NCBI GenBank assembly: GCA_035492055.1
Contig: DATJJR010000081.1
Location: 1-64,000, forward strand
Source of the DNA: Ga0074130 sp035492055
GTDB lineage: Bacteria; Pseudomonadota; Gammaproteobacteria; Burkholderiales; Rhodocyclaceae
Reading direction: 5' to 3'
DNA: 64,000 nt
Under the pieces are notes generated by a model. It was not told the DNA's origin and did not search any database. It worked only from the letters and a program-made list of their open reading frames with translations. The number at the start of each line of letters is the position of its first letter. The stretch's first letter is position 1. Below, piece after piece: positions 60,837 through 64,000 of this stretch. Position numbers and translations under genes: made by a program.

Positions 60837-61547
60837 TTATTGTGGAACATCCGCCGAATACATGCGGCCAAGAATGAGATCGACGCGATTGTTGAGGTAA
60901 GCCGAATAAGGGTTTTTCTCGAACCGACGCGGCGCCGGCAACATGACCGCAAGGCGCGCCGCCTGTTCCGGGCCTAGGCGTGCGGCGCTGATGTGGAAGT
61001 AGTGTTGTGCGGCAGCTTCGGCACCAAAGATGCCGTTGCCCCATTCAACCACATTCAGGTAAACCTCAAGGATGCGGCGCTTGTCCCAGAGCGTTTCCAG
61101 CATCACCGTGATCACAGCTTCCTGCGCCTTGCGCCACGGCGTCTTGTTGGACGATAGAAACAGATTCTTGGCGAGCTGTTGCGAAATGGTTGAACCACCG
61201 GCCACGATGCGGCCCTTGCGTTCGTTCTTCTCCATCGCTTTCTGAATGCCGTCCCAATCGAAGCCATCGTGATCGATGAATTTGTCGTCTTCGGAAGCAA
61301 TCGCAGCACGCTTGAGATGCACGGAGATTTTTTCGTACGGTTCCCATTGCTGGATCAATTGCGCATCCGGCCGGGTTTCCTGCATTTCATCCAGCCGTTG
61401 CTCCATGAAGCTCGTCATGCCCGGATTGAAATAGCGCCACCAGGCAACCCAGCCGAGATACCAGAGTTGCGTGAGCAGCGCGACCAGCACGATCGCCAGC
61501 GCGCCGAGCTTGATCCAATGCGCCAGTTTTTGCACGAACACGGTCAT
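60837..61547 (-). CDS. mtgA: MtgA, monofunctional peptidoglycan glycosyltransferase
   Basis: This is a 236-residue GT51 enzyme anchored by one N-terminal helix (about 14-36). The catalytic Glu is in SEDDKFIDHDGFDWDG (about 83-98), with GGSTISQQLAKNLFLS and a later VYLNVVEWGNGIFGAE. It polymerises lipid II into glycan strands. It overlaps aroE by 4 bases in the same operon (tonB-aroE-mtgA). Confidence 0.95.
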   Translation of the reverse strand: MTVFVQKLAHWIKLGALAIVLVALLTQLWYLGWVAWWRYFNPGMTSFMEQRLDEMQETRPDAQLIQQWEPYEKISVHLKRAAIASEDDKFIDHDGFDWDGIQKAMEKNERKGRIVAGGSTISQQLAKNLFLSSNKTPWRKAQEAVITVMLETLWDKRRILEVYLNVVEWGNGIFGAEAAAQHYFHISAARLGPEQAARLAVMLPAPRRFEKNPYSAYLNNRVDLILGRMYSADVPQ

Positions 61548-62368
61548 GCTTTGCGCAATGCATGCATGACGGGCGCGGTGTCGGGACGTACGCCACGCCA
61601 GAGCAAGAAGGCTTCAGCGGCCTGCTCAACCAGCATGCCTAGGCCATCGGCAACCGTTGCACCAGCGGCGCGCGCTTGCTGCATGAAAGGCGTCTCGCGG
61701 CCGTAGACCATGTCGTAGGCGAGGGCGCTGGCGGCGAAGATTCCTTGCGGCAACGCAAGCGGTGCGTCGCTCAGTCCGGCAGAGGTGGCGTTGATGACAA
61801 CCTCGAATTGCTGCCCGGCGAGATCGGCGAAACCGCAGCCCTGAACCGAGAATTCAGTGGCGAGCGAAATGGCTTTCTCGGCCGTCCGATTGGCGATCAC
61901 CAGTTGCTTGGGTTTTTCCTGAAGCAGTGGCAGGACGGTACCGCGCGCAGCGCCGCCAGCACCAAGCAAAAGAACTCGTTTGGCGGCGAGCGCGTGCCCA
62001 AGATTGCAGGTGATGTCGCACACAAGCCCGGCGCCATCGGTGTTGTCGCCGTAGATCAAGCCGTCGGCATCGAAACATAGCGTGTTGACCGCACCTGCTG
62101 CTGCGGCGCGTTCGCTCAGTTGCGTGGCGAGACGGAAAGCTTCTTCCTTGAACGGCACGGTGACATTGGCGCCTTTGCCGCCCGTGGCGATGAAGGCACG
62201 CACGGTTTCGGCAAAACCGTCGACCGGCGCAAGCAGCGTTGTGTAATCGATAGCCTGATTTTTTTGTTTGGCAAACAACGCATGGATACGCGGCGATTTA
62301 CTGTGCGCAATCGGGTTGCCGATGACAACATAACGATCGGCATAACGATCATTCATTGGATCGTTCAT
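61544..62368 (-). CDS. aroE: AroE, shikimate dehydrogenase
   Basis: This is a 274-residue NADP enzyme of the shikimate pathway. Shikimate-binding GNPIAHSKSP, catalytic Lys/Asp in NVTVPFKEEA and GDNTDGAG, and the dinucleotide motif LGAGGAARG are all present. The ATG at 62368 overlaps the tonB stop (ATGA), preferred over a start 36 bases upstream. Within the same nucleotides, GATCGGCATAACGATCATT-like repeats at the start are incidental. Confidence 0.94.
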   Translation of the reverse strand: MNDPMNDRYADRYVVIGNPIAHSKSPRIHALFAKQKNQAIDYTTLLAPVDGFAETVRAFIATGGKGANVTVPFKEEAFRLATQLSERAAAAGAVNTLCFDADGLIYGDNTDGAGLVCDITCNLGHALAAKRVLLLGAGGAARGTVLPLLQEKPKQLVIANRTAEKAISLATEFSVQGCGFADLAGQQFEVVINATSAGLSDAPLALPQGIFAASALAYDMVYGRETPFMQQARAAGATVADGLGMLVEQAAEAFLLWRGVRPDTAPVMHALRKA

Positions 62369-63225
62369 TGGGTTTGCAAGTGGTCGTCGTTGGTGAAGCT
62401 CCACACACGCGAAATCTCGATCACGTCGGTGTCGCGGCGAATGGCTTCAGGGAAAACCGCATAGGGGGCTGCCAGTCTGACGATGCGCTTGGCGGCCTCG
62501 TCGAGCTCTTTGTACCCCGATGAACGTGTGACCTCGACGTTTTCGAGGCTGCCGTCGCTGCGGATGGTGATGGTCATGAGCAGGCTGCCGTAAATACGAC
62601 CGCGTGCAGTGTCCGGATAGTTGAGATTGCCGATGCGTTCGACTTTCTGGCGCCAGTCTTCGACGTATTGCGCAAAGCGATATTCTTCGGTGCGTGCACC
62701 AATGAATTTCTTGCGCGGCAGTTTGTTGTAGGCGTCGGTCTGCAAACTGATCTGCGCCTCCAGGCGCGCAATGGCAAGCGCGTTGCTGGCTAGATCTGCG
62801 CCACTCATCGGCTGTGTCTGTTGCGGTTGTGGATCACGCGAGTTCTTGTTGTTGCGGATGACACGCGTACTTTTCGTTTGCGTCAACAATTCACGCTGTT
62901 GCGCTTCCAATTCGGCAACGCGGCGTTGCGTTTCGACCAGATTGTCGCCTTCCTTGTCTTGCACCGAGGGCGGCAATGGCGTTGCGGCGATCCGGTCTTC
63001 CGTGGTGTTGCCGCCACCATCAAGATTGGCTTGTGCGCGTGCCTGGGCATCGCGCGGACGATTGCTGTGCTTGCTGTTGACCAGAATGACGTCGAGCGCC
63101 CTCTCGCCTGCGCGGTTCAGCGCATCTGGCAGATGAAAATGGAGACTGAGCACAATGGCGTGGAACAGCAGTGAAATGCCAATTCCAAGCTTCAGGCCAG
63201 GCGAGGTGGGCAGGGCGAGTTTCAT
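62365..63225 (-). CDS. TonB-like energy transducer
   Basis: This is a 286-residue inner-membrane protein. An N-terminal anchor helix (about 12-32) is followed by a polar coiled-coil periplasmic region (about 60-150, LVETQRRVAELEAQQREL in part) and a TonB C-terminal domain (about 190-280, with NYPDTARGRIYGSLLMTI and SSGYKELDEAAKRIV). It lacks the Pro-Lys/Glu linker of classical TonB. It is probably co-transcribed with the upstream RNase II-like gene and downstream aroE and mtgA. Confidence 0.88.
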   Translation of the reverse strand: MKLALPTSPGLKLGIGISLLFHAIVLSLHFHLPDALNRAGERALDVILVNSKHSNRPRDAQARAQANLDGGGNTTEDRIAATPLPPSVQDKEGDNLVETQRRVAELEAQQRELLTQTKSTRVIRNNKNSRDPQPQQTQPMSGADLASNALAIARLEAQISLQTDAYNKLPRKKFIGARTEEYRFAQYVEDWRQKVERIGNLNYPDTARGRIYGSLLMTITIRSDGSLENVEVTRSSGYKELDEAAKRIVRLAAPYAVFPEAIRRDTDVIEISRVWSFTNDDHLQTQ

Positions 63226-63237
63226 GTCGCCAAAATT

Positions 63238-64000
63238 TTACCCTGCGTCAGCAGGGGCTTCCAAAGCGTTAGCAGACCCGGTATCCCCAGCCAATTCAGG
63301 AGCAGGCGCCGGTGCCTCGGTGATTTCTTCGGCACCAATCAAGGCCGCTTCGTCTTCGTTTTCCTCGACCTCGCCTTGTTCTGCCAGGGTACTACGCCAG
63401 TTGGCATGAATATCGGCATCGAGCAGATCGATACGATCGATGTCGATTGTCACGCGCGCTCCCCGATTCAGGAGCGGCACCGATGCAACACGCAGTACCA
63501 ACGGCATGTCCTCCAGCCGCACCAACTGTTCGCGTAACACCGTTGCGATCACGTTTTCTGCCTTGCTCTGCATCAACAGACGCAAACACCAGTAACGTTC
63601 CATGCCACGCTGGAATTCAGCGTAGGCGGCGTAGGTGAGTTCGAAGTCGCGCAGTGCGGCGAGCAAGGTTGCATCCTTTGCCGTGTAGCGAGGTGTTTCC
63701 TGACGCAACCACGCAATCAATTGCCATTGATTGATCAGGTCGACATAGCGCCGCAAAGGCGAACTGGACCACGCATAGCAATCAACCCCGAGACCCTCGT
63801 GCGGCGCGGCAACAGTAGTCATGCGTACCTTGCCTGCGGTTTGGGCACGGTAGATGGCGGCGATGCCTGCGTCGCGCAAGGCTGCACCCCAGCCGGCATT
63901 GGCGGCGATCATCATCTCGGCGACCAACATGTCGAGTGGGCTACCCCGCTGCCGTTCGTCGAGGCTGATCCAGCCCTTGGTATTTTCAAAGCCGGGGTCG
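63238..64000 (-). CDS. RNase II-family exoribonuclease, C-terminal part (runs off window)
   Basis: The last 254 codons of an RNB-domain 3'-5' exoribonuclease are present; the frame is open to base 64000. The end of the catalytic RNB domain is visible (DMLVAEMMIAANAGW, and SSSPLRRYVDLINQWQLI with the arginine-rich substrate-binding end). It is followed by a short S1-like segment and an acidic, Ala/Glu-rich C-terminal tail of about 45 residues. It is probably the first visible gene of the RNase-tonB-aroE-mtgA group. Confidence 0.9.
   Translation of the reverse strand, partial: DPGFENTKGWISLDERQRGSPLDMLVAEMMIAANAGWGAALRDAGIAAIYRAQTAGKVRMTTVAAPHEGLGVDCYAWSSSPLRRYVDLINQWQLIAWLRQETPRYTAKDATLLAALRDFELTYAAYAEFQRGMERYWCLRLLMQSKAENVIATVLREQLVRLEDMPLVLRVASVPLLNRGARVTIDIDRIDLLDADIHANWRSTLAEQGEVEENEDEAALIGAEEITEAPAPAPELAGDTGSANALEAPADAG

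Noticed and set aside
62318..62360. Direct repeats CATAACGATC at the start of aroE
   Set aside because: Two short copies encode part of the N-terminal DRYADRY sequence and do not form an operator-like dyad.
1..64000. CRISPR arrays, tRNA, rRNA, integrases, transposases
   Set aside because: No regularly spaced direct repeats, no tRNA-like cloverleaf with CCA end, and no transposase or integrase motifs were found on either strand.

Overview
The window is 64 kb of chromosome from a Gram-negative bacterium, almost certainly a betaproteobacterium. Three gene orders support this: pilGHIJ-chpA followed by rubredoxin and thiD-thiE-hemL; RNase II-tonB-aroE-mtgA; and a PhaM-like gene. Order and genus cannot be fixed from sequence alone. 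I see no rRNA, tRNA, CRISPR array, prophage or insertion sequence. Coding density is high, and the accessory part is roughly the first 26 kb.

1-4.5 kb: a heavy-metal island. A czcI-czcC-czcB-czcA RND efflux operon lies beside a cation-diffusion-facilitator-like gene that is divergent from a CadR/PbrR-type MerR regulator. A perfect operator dyad sits between the last two. 4.6-7.9 kb: an EF-hand protein, then an SDR/AhpD-like pair divergent from a LysR regulator.

7.9-14.7 kb: an ECF sigma factor, a short (lineage II) chlorite dismutase, a ZAS-type anti-sigma factor, and a bufferin operon (DUF2282, DUF692, DUF2063, DoxX). The operon appears to continue into an HD-GYP protein and a chemoreceptor. 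The same bipartite promoter (TGTAAK, 16-17 bases, CGWCTAA) stands before three transcription units here, so the region reads as one self-contained stress regulon.

14.9-25.3 kb: a metal-cofactor regulon. It holds a one-domain ModE-like regulator, a two-subunit NAD-linked formate dehydrogenase of the tungsten FDH1 type, mobB, a YqeB/EF2563-like protein, an unfamiliar HTH plus helix-hairpin-helix protein, and a tungstate-type ABC transporter (tupB-tupC-tupA). Five copies of a 24-bp ModE-like box (NGTTRN, 11 bases, CMTAACN) lie only in the relevant intergenic regions. A decayed TonB-receptor remnant abuts the first box.

25.4-46 kb: a chemoreceptor, an alcohol dehydrogenase-like enzyme, an MFS exporter, a 55-residue small gene with a structured 3' region, ylqF, a BaiN-type flavoprotein, a DeaD helicase with a Lys/Phe/Gly repeat tail, a PhaM-like/ParA-like/unknown three-gene operon, ychF, a hybrid kinase, gluQ, clsB, an EEP-family enzyme, and a double-receiver protein whose first receiver has lost its phospho-acceptor Asp.

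46-64 kb: the Pil-Chp twitching-motility chemosensory operon, rubredoxin, thiD-thiE-hemL, corA, a polyprenyl sugar transferase, and mtgA-aroE-tonB-RNase II, running off the end of the window.
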